DNA from: Linum tenue | Taxonomy: Eukaryota > Streptophyta > Magnoliopsida > Malpighiales > Linaceae | DNA: 64,000 nucleotides | Direction of reading: 5' to 3' | NCBI GenBank assembly: GCA_946122785.1 | Contig: CAMGYJ010000010.1 | Span: 32,839,608 to 32,903,607 of the forward strand | Shown: positions 43,722 through 56,200 of the stretch, piece after piece | Layout: the number at the start of each line of letters is the position of its first letter | Numbering within the stretch: position 1 is the first letter of the stretch | Program-made: the position numbers and the translations under genes | Notes under the pieces: generated by a model | The model's input: only the letters and a program-made list of their open reading frames with translations | Told to the model about the DNA's origin: nothing | Databases searched by the model: none

Positions 43722-44360
43722 GTGACTTGAATTCGATGTCGGGTTTTGTGACGGGAGCGAGTTTAACCCATTTTTGTAATTGATGCGTTGGGTCGGATGT
43801 GAATTTGGTTAAAAACTTAGTCTACTTTTCATCCTACCTGCACCTAAAAAACAAAACAAACGACTAGGTCAAAGCGGATTGAATCTGGTGTTGACGAGTT
43901 TTGGTCTGGGAGCGATTTTTACATGCTTTTGTAACTAACAAGTTAGGTTGGTTATAAATTTCGTTAAAACTCGGCCCACATAGTTAAAATTTTGGAGCAA
44001 TTGAATTTTTTTTTTTGTGGTTTCATTTATAACAATTGAACCCAGCTCAATGGTATTTAAGCTATTTGGCCGATCAAAGTGAGTTGAACGGTGTTGACGA
44101 GTTTTGGGTCTAAAGCGAGTTTTACCCGTCTTTGTAATAGGTGGGTTTGGTCGGGTTTTGACTTTGTTAAAAATTATGTCCGCTTTTCATTCGACCCACA
44201 CCTAAAAAAATGAACCAGTCAAAGCGAGTTGAATATGGTGTTCACGATCTTTTGTCGTGAGCGAGTTTTACCCCTTTGTAATTGGCAGGTGAGGTCGGGT
44301 GTGGATTTTGCTAAACCTTTGTCCTTTTTTCATCCGACCCGCACAAGAACAATAAAAAAA
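43722..44360. repeat. About four diverged tandem copies of a roughly 145-bp unit
   Basis: Copies start near 43722, 43872, 44073 and 44219. Each has the order TTGAAT..GGTGTTGACGAG, GAGCGAGTTTTACCC, TTTGTAAT, GGTCGGGT..GATTTTG, TTAAAA, CATCCGACCCGCACC. The third is preceded by extra sequence. Age and origin are unclear. No coding capacity. Confidence 0.6.
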
Positions 44361-44818
44361 AAAAAAAAAGAAGGTCTTCATGACAGCCTTTGTGGTAGGA
44401 TTCCTACCGGAGACAGCTAGCGGAGACCAGCACTGGCTGGACTGTCCTTAATACTTAAGCCAATCCCCGAATAATGTCAAATTTGGAGTTCAATTTACTT
44501 TCTATACCTTTTTGAAAACACATTTCTATTATAAGATAATATAGTATATAATGTTAAAACTATTATGTGATAAATTGGTTTCTACTCGTAGGCAGATAAT
44601 TAGCACACTTGTTAGGCAAAGCGACCACATGATGCTTACTTATTAATTAATATTCATATATATAAATATAAACCACAATTATTGTTCACTAAGAAATGAA
44701 CTAATCTTAAACCTCTTGGGCCTGATTTGTCGGATGATCTATTTCTACTCTAATTGCCTTTGTCCTTATTTGTAGATCACTTTTCACAATTACTGAACAT
44801 ACAATAATTGATTTTATC
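44361..44818. other. Unassigned AT-rich sequence
   Basis: A poly-A run at 44353-44369 closes the tandem repeat. After it I see no gene or repeat. Confidence 0.4.
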
Positions 44819-45277
44819 CAGGGGCGGAGCTAGGATTCAATGTTCGGGGGAGCCGGTTTTTTTTTTTATTACGTTACTTCAAAACGACGATAAAAATAAT
44901 AATATATATTTTTAATATTATTATACCCAATATTTAAGAAGATTTGAGGAAATTGATTATTCAACCATATAAAACCTAATTTTGAAACTAAAAGACTTAA
45001 GAACCACATTGAAACCGAAATTAAAAGGACCATATAATTAAAATGGATGAGAAATTATTAAAACTGGAAATAAAATTAAAATAGCAACAAAATATGCTGG
45101 GTATCGAACTCATTACCTGAAGAGAGATTTACCAGAATCTCATCCGCTAGACTAGCTTTCTTTTGCCATATTTGCACATTAAGTAATAATATTATCTTTT
45201 TTATGTAGTACGAAATTTCCAAATACCGATACAATTTATACGTAAGTTTCAAATTCTCGGGGGGGCCTCCGCCCCTG
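44819..45277. mobile_element. Nonautonomous hAT-type element with CAGGGGCGGAG ends
   Basis: CAGGGGCGGAG at the left and CTCCGCCCCTG at the right are flanked by perfect 8-bp copies of ATTTTATC (44811-44818 and 45278-45285). Near the right side (45095-45165) a stretch with GGGTATCGAACTCATTACC and CCGCTAGACTAGC resembles the 3' half of a tRNA on the minus strand, but no complete cloverleaf can be made. No transposase. Confidence 0.85.
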
Positions 45278-45285
45278 ATTTTATC

Positions 45286-48200
45286 TGGTAGTTGGTCTTC
45301 CTCCTATAATATATAGCAGTTCTTCAGGAGATTTTCAGCATTTGGAATTTCCTCCCTTCTCCTTAAACGTCGCTGGGGGCATTTTCGGAACTAAAGTGAT
45401 AATTTTGGAAAGAGCAATTTTCACCGCCCGCACAAATGAGAAAGTGAACGGGGCCAGCGATCGTTTCAGCCCATAAACAGAGAACTGGTTCCAGTCACGC
45501 CGAGGCATATCTCAATTGTTCGGCCGCACCGATCGTCAAGTCCCCCGCCGCACCTACCCTTCTCTGCTGTCTCCCACAAAGAGAAGCCTCGCCATTGTTG
45601 CTTTGCTCAGCGTCGACTTCTCCCATACCTCAACTTCTCCCATGGGCGCTTTACCCATTAGCTCAATTTTCGTTTCTGCTTCCCAGTCCGGCCGAGGAAC
45701 TATGAATATCCGTTACCTTTTTTGGATATGTGAGAAGAAATAGGATGATCGAGAAGAACAATGACCATTCGGTTCTCTTTCCTGAAGCGCCCAAGCTCAC
45801 AGTTTCTTTGTTCCCTATGTTTTCTCTTATCATTCCGAGCGAAATTCATCTCCCCAGAGATGGATGACGACTAATTCACCTTCCCCTTTATTCTTCCCAA
45901 ATTCATTGTCCATGTGAAAATTGAAATGGTATTTTTGTAAGCAATTAAGGAAGGAGAACTATGCATGATTGGTTCGTCATCTATTTGTCGACTTTGCTGT
46001 CAATTGGGTTCTTTCATAGGCCAAACCACAATCGTCTTTCGATGTATCGATTGGGGTTCCTCAAAATCTCATAATCTACAATCCGAGTGATCCAAGGGCC
46101 ACAATCCAACATTGTATTGAAGCTTTTGGAGAAGAGAAAGACATCTCCTACAAGGGTAAACAAGTTCTTTCTCCATATGCCTTATGTTTAGTTCTTAACA
46201 AACCCCATTAAAGTTCAGTTCCTAAAGTTAAGTTTTGGTTGTTGATTTATTCAATTGCCGAAGCAAGTGCTAATGTGTACGCTTGAATCTTTAGTTCTAG
46301 GTGGAGATGATGAAGTTTCTGTAAGTTTGCTTGAGAAACCCTTTTAACGATGAGAGTTCTTATTCATAGAATGACAGTAATTGTGTGTTGTTTGCTATCG
46401 GGGAATAACAAGATTGTTGTTGTAGAAATGACAAGATGAAGTGACAGGCTACCTTGATAGTTTAACAGTGTATGCAGGGTTGAACGTGAAGGTACTGATC
46501 AATTTTTATATGATGCTTTGGATTGCCCAAGTGATCGTGTACGCTTCTTATGGAGGAATTAAATTGTGAGGCATCTTCTTAAAATTATTTTTTTTGTGGC
46601 AAATGAATCCAAAAATGTAACCTCTGTACTTCCAGTTTCAATTGTGTTGGCAAGGTTTTGTCATATCCGTAGCACCAACTCCTCTCCTCACGTCAGACCA
46701 TAAGGCCTTCATTCGGGATTTGGTCATCAAGTAAAACAAATAAACATAATGAATTTATCATCCTAAACAAGTTATTTTCTCTAAGATAACATATATTATG
46801 CTATTATTTTGTATCGTAGTGGCTAAAATATATTGTAACTTAAAATTATTAAATGGTTCAACCTCGACCAACCAGATTAGTCCAATTTTTATCATTTTAA
46901 ATATATATTATGTAATTATTTGATATCATAATGATTAAATTATAGTTTATTTTATAGGGAATCGTTTGGTATTTGTTAGTACAAACCTAAACAAAAAGAT
47001 CCATTTGATTATTTTTAACATTAAAATGATCCTAACCCTTTCCAATTTCCTTTCGAATTTCTATGGTTTTGTTCCCGAAGTAGTGATGTGCAAATGGCGA
47101 ATTGCAATCATCTCTTTTCTTTCACTATATTTTATTTTCAATTAGAAAGTTTGAAAGTAAAGAATAATTGGAGTTTGGCATGGGGTCGGTCAAACAGGCT
47201 GAATGTCAAATTTTGGCCCATTTTGATCAAGTCTAACTTATAATTACATGGTTCCCTGACACCCGATAAAAATCTCAATCCAAACCATTTCGGCAGCTGA
47301 GTCCGTGTTTACCACCATTATCTAGGGATACAGGAATGACAGTTCCTATCCCAAATCGTGTTGTTCGTTCTTGATTTCTTTAGATTTTATCTTGGTCTGA
47401 CAAAAACCAGAAAGCACAATAATGACAAGATGAAAGTTTTATAAAGAAAATTAATCGGCCAATGGGCCGAGTAAAAGATAGCAACGATTGTGAGATGCTC
47501 ATTCCCAAAGACCGGCGGGATAGGCGATTTTTTACTTAGTTTTCTGGAATTCGGTTTCTATAGAACTTACTCCACCCATCATATTACCAGAAATAATACT
47601 GTTTCACAAGGTAATAGGTACTCTAGCTTGGTTATAAGGCTGATTTTTTATTTGTTGCATCATCCATGCCTCTTTCCTGCTAAAATTCACTATTTTTATC
47701 ATGTGTTTCCCAAACAAAAAAACTATACAACAATAAGCTATACACCCCATTACATTCTCAAATTTCATACCTCACCTTCTGGCCAACTGGTCGGGGCCCA
47801 CGCTAGTTGGCTTGGTCGGCGTCTATGTGAAAGGCAACTTTTGGTACATAAGGAATTGTACGGTGCCAATTATGATATTCACAGATATATGCGGAGTGTA
47901 AATTCATTTGATGTCCAGTATTCGATATTTTTGGTCTGACCCGTCAGATAATGTTTCTTATAACATTGTGAATACCATATTTCTAACTATGAATATTGAT
48001 TGACTTCTTCAAATAAGAAACAGTCAAGAGAAAGGTTGTCAATCTGGTTTAGCCTATTGAGTCGGTCGAGTAAATAGTTTGAGGGTTAATGGTCTGATAA
48101 GTTTAGTCCAATTTAACTTGTCTATATGAAAAAAGTCATTAAATTATTTACATTTATAAATTATAGCAAATTTCATCTAATATATGGACAATAGCATATA

Positions 48201-49012
48201 ATATTACACCAATTTTTTTGGCCAAATCATACATTGGACTATTGATACCTATGGAGTTTTGTATGTCATTTTAACATAATAATACGCTTTAAAGGTTTGA
48301 CATAAGTTACAAAATATTAGAAATATACCGTTCAAAGTGAAAGTATACGAAATTATTAAATTATCAATTCAATTCCTGAGAATATGTGTATAAGATGTTT
48401 CATATGTATTTAGTACGTAAAGTGTTAAACAAATTGATACTAAAATAGACGACTCTACAATGCTATGAGGATGAAAGCGAGATTTTTATTGATTTTTTTT
48501 TTGCTAACAATGCAAGTCAAAGATATGACATCCACACCAGTCAAAGCAATAGAGCACTACGATGAAAAGTTCAGCGGTTAGTATTGGTTGTCAACCAAAA
48601 AATAAAAAATATATCCATCATTTTAAAAATTCATACAAAAATATTTGAAAGATTTTTATTCAAAATTATCCTTTTTATCAAATCTCATACCACATCAAGT
48701 ATTAATAATAACAAAATAAACTACAAGACAACTAATACACACAAGAGCTATTCATGCTCTTATCCAACAATTACGAAACTATATCAATATCATTTAATTA
48801 AATACCACCATACACGAATGAGTCATTTACTATCATAGTTTACGGGACACGTTTGGTATTCTATAGAGTTACTAAGATATTCAAAAGTTTAATTTTGTAC
48901 TATCATTATACACAACAATCATTTGTGTTAAAACATTTTCGTAAAATACAAACTAAATTATATTTTTAAAATTTACTCAAAGCTAGTTAATATATACATA
49001 TAAAGTGAGCAA
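45286..49012. other. Unassigned 3.7-kb region, possible unrecognised gene at its start
   Basis: The first kilobase has a promoter- and leader-like composition (CT-rich, about 45340-45680), and a well-formed exon can be proposed at 46020-46155. After about 46700 the sequence is AT-rich without features I recognise. A GGGCCC-centred motif at 47779-47800 resembles one upstream of the LON1-like gene. Frames at 47490-47939 and 48584-48838 have no recognised domain. Confidence 0.35.
46020..46155 (+). CDS. Possible exon of an unrecognised gene
   Basis: Between TTTCATAG (acceptor) and AAGG/GTAAAC (donor) is an open 136-nt frame whose translation is protein-like: AKPQSSFDVSIGVPQNLIIY, then NPSDPRATIQHCIEAFGEEK and DISYK. 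I do not recognise the family. Candidate first-exon sequence (ATG at 45641, GCTTCCCAG near 45688) lies upstream in a leader-like region. Clear downstream exons were not found, so it may be part of a small gene, a gene relic, or chance. Confidence 0.25.
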
Positions 49013-49349
49013 TTAATTAGGGGGTTAATACCACTGGGAAACTCAAACTATTAACTTTGTGTCATTTGTGTCCTAAAGTATCCGATATGATATTTGTGTC
49101 CCAACCTATTATAGTTTTGTGTCATTTATGTCCTGACGATTTTGTTGACCGTTATATATAATGGTTGACCAAACGAAAGTCAACGTTAACTTTGACTTTT
49201 GTTGACGTGGCAGCCACGTAGATGCCACGTCAGTGACACCTCATATTTTTAATTAAAAATTAAATAAAAAATATATTGTTATAAAAATGATTAAACCTAA
49301 TTTTTTATTATCTTTTTATGTCACTTAAAAAATTCTATAAAATAAAAGA

Positions 49350-49821
49350 AAAAAAGCTCTCCTCTCTCAACATCTCTCATCCCTTCTTCTTCTTCCTACT
49401 CTCCTTCCTCTCCCCACTCCCCTCAGATCCGGCCGGTTTCTCCACCTGGGGATCTCTAGAGACAAGCAAAGAAGCTCGCTAGATCAACCCACCGAGCATC
49501 TCGAACATCTCGTCGAGTGTGCGAGCCGAAACGCCTTGGGATCGACAGCTTCGACGTTCCTCGGCAATTCGACGGGGGGTCTGACCTCGCCCAATTCCCT
49601 CCTCCCCTGCCTTCCCGAAAGGAAGAATTACCCGCCACCGGTGAAGACGAAAGTTGGAGCAGTGGATCCCGTTGGTGGTGGAGAAACCAATTGGGCGAAG
49701 AGAGGGAGAGTGACGACGGAATCGGGAATCGCGTTCTGGGTTCTCCACGACGGCAACGCCTGGGAATCGCGTTGTCGGTCACTGTGGTGCCGGGGGGCGA
49801 CGGAGGCGGAGGGGTGATCAC
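49350..49821. other. GC-rich exon-like block within the Mutator-like element
   Basis: Open frames exist on both strands (for example 49536-49817 + and 49479-49748 -), as is common in GC-rich DNA. None matches a protein family I know. It is probably captured host sequence. Confidence 0.35.
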
Positions 49822-50410
49822 TACAACAAATTCGGCCTATTATGACAAAAAATTTATTTTGTCATTTTCTGTTTGTCAAAATATGTACGGTGATATGACA
49901 AAAATAATATATGTCCAATTTGGTATGCCTAATGTGGCAAAAAAAAATTGTCAGAATAAGTTGTCATTTAAAGTGAGTAATGTGACAAATATTCCGTGTC
50001 GCAATTAATTTTGTCAAAATAGGCATCCCATATCGGGATGTAAGAGACTCAACAGTGACAAATTTCTTGTTGTCAGAATAGTTCGTCATTTAAAGTGAGT
50101 AATGTGACAAATATTTTCGTGTTACAAATAAGTTTGTCAAAATAGGCATCCCATATCGGGATGTAAGAGACCAAAAGTGACAAATTATATCGTCATAGTA
50201 GCTTTTGTCATATTATGCCTTCCTGAATTGTTTAAATGACAAAGTATTTTGTCACAATAGATAGCAATAATCCTACGACGAGCTGACAAAAGGGCATGTT
50301 CGTCATAATATAGTGATTTCGGCTTTGACAAAAGGCATGTTCGTCATAATATAGTGGTTTCGTTTTTGACAAAAGGCATTTTCGTCAAATTTGCTTGTGT
50401 TAGAATGAAA
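49822..50410 (+). mobile_element. One end of a CACTA-type element with subterminal repeats
   Basis: CACTACAACAAATTCGGCC is the classic CACTA terminus. It is followed by many TGACAAA/TTTGTCA words in both orientations. These include a 122-bp tandem duplication (49949-50192) and a 41-42-bp unit repeated at 50284, 50326 and 50367. No mirrored TTGTTGTAGTG end is present further right, so the element is truncated or its other end is lost. The right limit is approximate. Confidence 0.75.
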
Positions 50411-51321
50411 CCTCGTGTTAGACTGAAACCAATCGACCCGACCGACACATTATTTCCCACACCCAAATTTCAATCCCGCCCAATTTTTAACTGTCCACTT
50501 TTCAATCCCTTCCAATTTTTAAACTCCAATTTCAGCCCACCAAAACTTGAAATTCCTCTCCCCTAACCCAATCTCCATTTACCCTAGGACCCCACTCCTT
50601 TCCTCCTCTTCTCTTCTTTTTATTATGGGAAGGAGAAAACTGTGGGAGAAAAATTAATACTTGCTCACTGGAAATAAGGGTATTCGTCGTTTTCTAGCGG
50701 AAAACACACTCTTAGACCTCGCGTTTGATTCACGGCGGCTATAATTTTCCCCTTTTCCTCCGTGCTTCTACACGCTGCCGTTTTGTCAATCACCACCCTA
50801 GAATAAGACGGCTGTCAACTCTCCTCCCACTTCCTTCTACCGCTCGCTCGACCTCCCATCCCACCATATCCCTCTACCGCCGTTCCTTCTTCCCCCAGAC
50901 AACCACCAATCTCGCCGTTCCCTACCCCCAGACCACCACCAACCTCGCCGCCATCATCTTCCTCTCCCTCCAGACAATGACGAGCCTCGTTCGAGAAGTC
51001 AAGCAGCAGCGACGGTTGCGCCGCCATCATCTTCCTCTCTCTCTCCAGACAACCACGAGCCCGCATCCGAGGGCGTTCATGAAGCACTCGATGCAGCGGT
51101 GGTCACTGATGGTGGAGAGTGAGGTGGAGAGGAGGAGGGAGCAGCGGGTGAAGGCGACAGAGGAGGGGAGGAGGTGCCGGTGCGGTAGTGGAGGGGTGAG
51201 AGGGAATGGCATCGCGGCGGTGGAGATATTGAGGGCGAGAGAAGAGGAAGAAGTTGGGAGCTGGGAGGAGTTTTTTTTGTAATTTTGTTTTTGTTTATTC
51301 ATTTATATGAAAAATAATTAT
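50411..51321. other. CT-rich, exon-like sequence between CACTA end and Copia element
   Basis: The 185-codon plus-strand frame at 50725-51282 is rich in Ser, Thr, Arg and Pro with repeated QTTT words. Mirror frames exist on the other strand. No domain is recognised. Confidence 0.35.
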
Positions 51322-51326
51322 AAATT

Positions 51327-51593
51327 TATTATGTAAATATTTATATTTGGATGACCAATGGCCTACCACATTAGTTGCTCACTTGGGAGTTACATGTAAC
51401 TCCCATTCCTATATTATTATCTCTAATTCATATGCATTGATGTAATGGTTACCAAAGGGTGCCTATAAATAGAGCACACTATTGTATCACAAATGGAGTA
51501 TGAATAAGAAGAACTATTCCCCTCACTTCTCTTGTGTCTTTCCTCCTCCAATCTTCTCTTGTAGTTGCTTACATTTCCATTAGTTTTATAACA
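51327..51593 (+). repeat. Left LTR of the young Copia element
   Basis: 267 bp, containing the TATA box at 51464-51471 and a likely transcription start about 30 bp later. One mismatch to the right LTR was seen. Confidence 0.92.
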
Positions 51594-51919
51594 CGTTATC
51601 AGCACGAGACTCTTCCTTTTGAAAAGGTTAAATCCATAATTGTTCTGCTCAAGGTATGTCGATTCTCCCAAATTGTTTCTTTTATTGTCCTATTTCAATT
51701 TACATAATTTCCTTTATTAATCAACACATGAAATATTTGTTTGAGAATGCAAATGTATAATTTCCTTAATATTTTTTTATTTTGGAATTCGAATTTATTT
51801 ATATATTTGTAAAAATATCAAATTGATATATAATGGGTCACATAAGTCATTTGTCTTGATAGTAATCTATATTTATTTATTGAATTTTGACTTTAATTCG
51901 TGTATATTTTTATGATAGT

Positions 51920-52987
51920 ATGTCGAATCTTTCAAAGCTTGAGTTTGTGGCTCTTGATGTCACTGGAAAGAATTACCTATCATGGGTGCTAGATGCTGAA
52001 ATTCATTTAGCTGCCAACGGTCTTGGAGACACGATTAAAGAGGGCAATGAAGCATCAGATCAAGACAAAGCTAAAGCAATGATCTTTCTTCGACATCACC
52101 TCCACGAGGGATTGAAGAATGAGTATCTTACTGTCAAAGATCCACTTATTTTGTGGACTAATTTGAAGGAGCGGTATGACCACCAAAAAACTGTGATTCT
52201 TCCTAAGGCTCGTTATGATTGGATGCATTTGAGGTTACAAGATTTTAAATCTGTGAGTGATTATAATTCGGAACTATTCAAAATAACCTCACAACTACTG
52301 TTATGTGGAGAAAATATTACTGATGAAGATATGTTGGAAAAAACATTCTCCACTTTTCATGCATCCAATGTGCTCCTGCAGCAGCAATACCGTGAGAAAG
52401 GTTTCAAGAAATATTCCGAGCTGATTTCTTGTCTCCTTGTTGCTGAACAAAATAATGAGCTCCTAATGAAAAATCACCAATCTCGTCCTACTGGTGTCGC
52501 CCCATTCCCAGAAGCGAATGCGGCAACGTTCACCCAATATCCTTATGGGCAAATACATGGACGTGGACATGGACGAGGACGTGGGCGTGGTCATGCTCAT
52601 GCTCGAGGCCGTGGCCGTGGCCGAGATCTTGGTCGTGGTAATGGCCGTGGTGAAAGTTCCAAAAGCTCATTTTTCCCCAGAAGTGGAAAAAATGATGGTA
52701 GAAGAAGCAAGGAACAAAGTGTTCATGGTAACAAACACGTCGAAAATGTGTGTTACCGTTGTGGTGGAAAAGGTCATTGGTCTCGTACCTGTCGTACGCC
52801 AAAACACTTGGTTAACCTCTACCAAGAATCATTGAAAGGGAAGAAGATAGAAACCAATTGTATTTTTGAGGAAGATGATTCAGGAAAAGACTATAATGAT
52901 GCTACTCATCTAGATGTGTCAGACTTCTTTGCCCACCCTGAAGGAAAAATAGATCACCTGATTGGTGATGGGAATGTTCGCAAGTGA
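51920..52987 (+). CDS. Copia Gag (capsid-nucleocapsid)
   Basis: 355 aa from ATG 51920 (MSNLSKLEFVALDV). The first two thirds are the helical UBN2-type capsid seen in plant Copia elements (NYLSWVLDAEIHL, ILWTNLKERYDHQ, KKYSELISCLLVAEQNNELL). Then comes a basic arginine- and glycine-rich stretch with repeated GRGRGRG. A CCHC zinc knuckle, CYRCGGKGHWSRTC (about residues 278-291), follows for RNA binding. The frame ends in TGA at 52985. Pol is in the same frame, but several stops and about 250 bp lie between. Gag would form the virus-like particle that packages the element RNA. Confidence 0.92.
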   Translation: MSNLSKLEFVALDVTGKNYLSWVLDAEIHLAANGLGDTIKEGNEASDQDKAKAMIFLRHHLHEGLKNEYLTVKDPLILWTNLKERYDHQKTVILPKARYDWMHLRLQDFKSVSDYNSELFKITSQLLLCGENITDEDMLEKTFSTFHASNVLLQQQYREKGFKKYSELISCLLVAEQNNELLMKNHQSRPTGVAPFPEANAATFTQYPYGQIHGRGHGRGRGRGHAHARGRGRGRDLGRGNGRGESSKSSFFPRSGKNDGRRSKEQSVHGNKHVENVCYRCGGKGHWSRTCRTPKHLVNLYQESLKGKKIETNCIFEEDDSGKDYNDATHLDVSDFFAHPEGKIDHLIGDGNVRK

Positions 52988-53245
52988 AAAACTTAGCATT
53001 TTCATTTGAAATTTCTATTTCGTTGTCGCTTTGTTCACAAGTGAAAAGTGTAGGTTTCCCGATTGAAATTTCACTTTCTTTGTCGTTTTCCTTGAGTGTG
53101 TTTTTCCTATTAATGTGTCAGTTTAATATAATTTCTCTTTATAATCCTTATGTGGTTAAATTTCATCTATTATAATCATGTCATTATTTTTATATCTATT
53201 TGGAGATATTTTCTTATATTGATTTACTTTCTATCTTTTGTGAAG

Positions 53246-56200
53246 AATGAATATTCCCATGCTTGGCTCAAGATAAAAAACCATGATGTGTGTCTTATTG
53301 ATAGTGCATCGACACATACAATCTTGAAGGATAAGAAATATTTTTCTCATCTTGAAATGCGAGAAGCAAATGTTAGTACTATATCTGGAAGTACAAATCT
53401 AATTGAAGGCTCCGGAAGAGCTAGTGTATTGTTACCAGAAGGAACCAAGTTGTACATCAATGAAGCCTTATACTCTTCAAAGTCTCAAAGAAATTTATTG
53501 AGTTACAAAGATATTCGCCGAAATGGATATCATATTGAGACAAAGGAAGAAGAGAATAAAGAGTATATTATGATAACAAATATGGTCTCCGATAAAAAAT
53601 ACATATTGGAGAAATTGCCTGCTATTTCTTCTGGGTTGTACTACACGTTTATTAGTACAATTGAAACACATGCAGTGGTAAACCAGAAGTTTACAAATCT
53701 TGATAATTTTATAGTTTGGCATGACCGGTTAGGCCATCCCGGATTGATTATGATGCGAAAAATCATTGCCAATACATGTGGACATCCATTGAAAGGTCAA
53801 AAAATTTATCAGTTTAAAGATGTACCATGTGTTGCATGTTCTCGTGGCAAGTTAATTATACGGCCATCACCTGTGAAAGTAAGGAGTGAATCTCTCACAT
53901 TTTTAGAACGTATACAGGGTGATATATGCGGGCCAATTCACCCACCATGTGGACCATTTAGATATTTTATGGTTTTAGTTGATGCATCAACTAGATGGTC
54001 ACATGTGTGCTTACTATCAACTCGCAACCTGGCGTTTGCTAGATTACTTGCCCAATTGATACGACTACGAGCACATTTTCCTGATTTTCCAATCAAGAAA
54101 ATACGTCTAGATAATGCTGGTGAATTTTCTTCACAAACTTTCAATGACTATTGTATGTCCACTGGGATTGATGTTGAACATCCTGTAGCACATGTTCATA
54201 CACAAAATGGCCTTGCAGAATCATTTATTAAGCGTTTGCAACTTATTGCAAGACCATTGCTTATGAAAACAAGCTTGCCAATTTCTTGTTGGGGACATGC
54301 TATATTGCATGCGGCAACATTAATTCGCATAAGGCCAACAAGTTATCATGAAATTTCCCCCTTGCAAATGATTTTTGGTCAGGAACCTAATATTTCCCAT
54401 CTAAAAATATTTGGGTGTGCCGTCTACATCCCTATTGCTTCACCACAGCGTGTTAAGATGGGTCCTCAAAGGAGGTTGGGAATTTATGTTGGATATGAGT
54501 CCCCGTCAATCATAAAATACTTAGAACCCTTGACGGGAGATTTATTCACTGCTCGTTTTGCTGATTGTCATTTTGACGAATCAGTTTTTCCAACATTAGG
54601 GGGTGAGAACAAACAGCTGGGAAAAGATATTTGTTGGAATGAATTATCATTATCTCACCTTGATCCTCGTACTAGACAATGTGAACTGGAAGTTCAAAAG
54701 ATAATTCATTTACAAGGTTTAGCAAACCAACTGCCGGATTCGTTTACTGACCAGAAAAGAGTGACAAAGTCACACATACCAGCTGTAAATGCTCCAGTGA
54801 AAGTTGATGTCCCTGTTGGACAATCTGAAATTGCAAATGAATCTAAACCACGATTGAAGCGTGGTAGACCAGTAGGTTCCAAGGATAAAAATCCTCGAAA
54901 AAGAAAAGGAGCTATGAATCAAGTTGATCAAATCGAGGATATGAAAGCTCAAGAAGAGTCCCCAAGCATAACTAAGATTGTAGTTCCTGAAGAACATCAG
55001 GTACCTGAAAGTTTTGATAATGAAGAGATCTCAATCAATTATGTCTTGGATGGAAAATGTTGGAACCGAAGTAAAATAATCGTCGACGATGTTTTTGCTT
55101 ACGCTGCAGCGTTGAGTGTGATGAATGAAAATGAGGATCATGAACCAAGATCTATTGATGAATGCAAATCAAGAGATGATTGGCCAAAGTGGAAAGAGGC
55201 CATTGAGGCGGAATTAAACTCGCTTTCAAAGCGAAAGATTTTTGGACCGGTAGTCCTTACACCAGAAAACGTAAAGCCAGTGGGATTCCAGTTTTTTGTT
55301 GTGCGGAAAAGAAATGAAAAGGGTGAAGTCGTGAGATATAAAGCACGTCTTGTCGCACAAGGATTCTCACAGAGACCTGGCATTGATTATGAGGAGACAT
55401 ACTCCCCTGTGGTGGATGCAACTACGTTTCGATACTTGATTAGTCTAGCAGTTCGAGAAGGACTAGATCTGCATCTAATGGATGTTGTGACAGCATATCT
55501 GTATGGATCACTTGAGAATGATATATATATGAAACTCCCTGAAGGATTCACTTTGCCAGAAGCAAACAAAACACATTCTCGAGAAAATTTTTCTATCAAA
55601 TTGAACAAATCCTTGTATGGATTGAAACAATCTGGACGAATGTGGTACAATCGTCTCAGTGAATATTTGATGAAAGAAGGATACAAGAATGACCCTATTT
55701 GTCGATGTGTTTTTCTAAAGAGATCGGGTAGTGAGTTTGTTATAATATCAGTTTATGTTGATGACATAAACATCATTGGAACTCCCGAAGAGCTTCCAAA
55801 AGCAGTTGATTGCTTGAAGAAAGAGTTTGAAATGAAAGATTTAGGAAGAACAAAGTTTTGTCTTGGATTACAGATTGAACATTTGAAGGATGGTATTTTT
55901 GTGCATCAAGAAGGATATGTTGAAAAGGTGCTTAAGAGATTTTATATGGACAAATCACACCCGTTGAGTAATCCAATGGTTGTAAGATCACTTGATGTGA
56001 AAAGAGATCCATTTAGACCTCGAGAAAGTGATGAAGATCTGCTTGGCCCTGAAGTGCCATATCTTAGTGCGATAGGAGCATTAATGTATCTAGCCAGTCA
56101 TACACGACCCGATATATCGTTTGCTGTGAATATATTGGCAAGATATAGCTCTTCTCCCACTAAAAGACATTGGAATGGAGTTAAACATTTACTCCGTTAC

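Noticed and set aside
47490..47939. 149-codon plus-strand frame
   Set aside because: Low-complexity AT-rich protein without similarity to a family I know. Likely chance.
51332..51593. LTR starting at TG (TGTAAATATT) for the young Copia
   Set aside because: With that start the flanks (TATTA and AAATT) do not match. Starting at TATT gives a perfect AAATT duplication and an adjoining purine tract.
52494..52835. Overlapping frames on both strands across the Gag glycine/arginine stretch
   Set aside because: They are shadows of the repetitive GRGRGRG codons. The Gag frame has the capsid and zinc knuckle.
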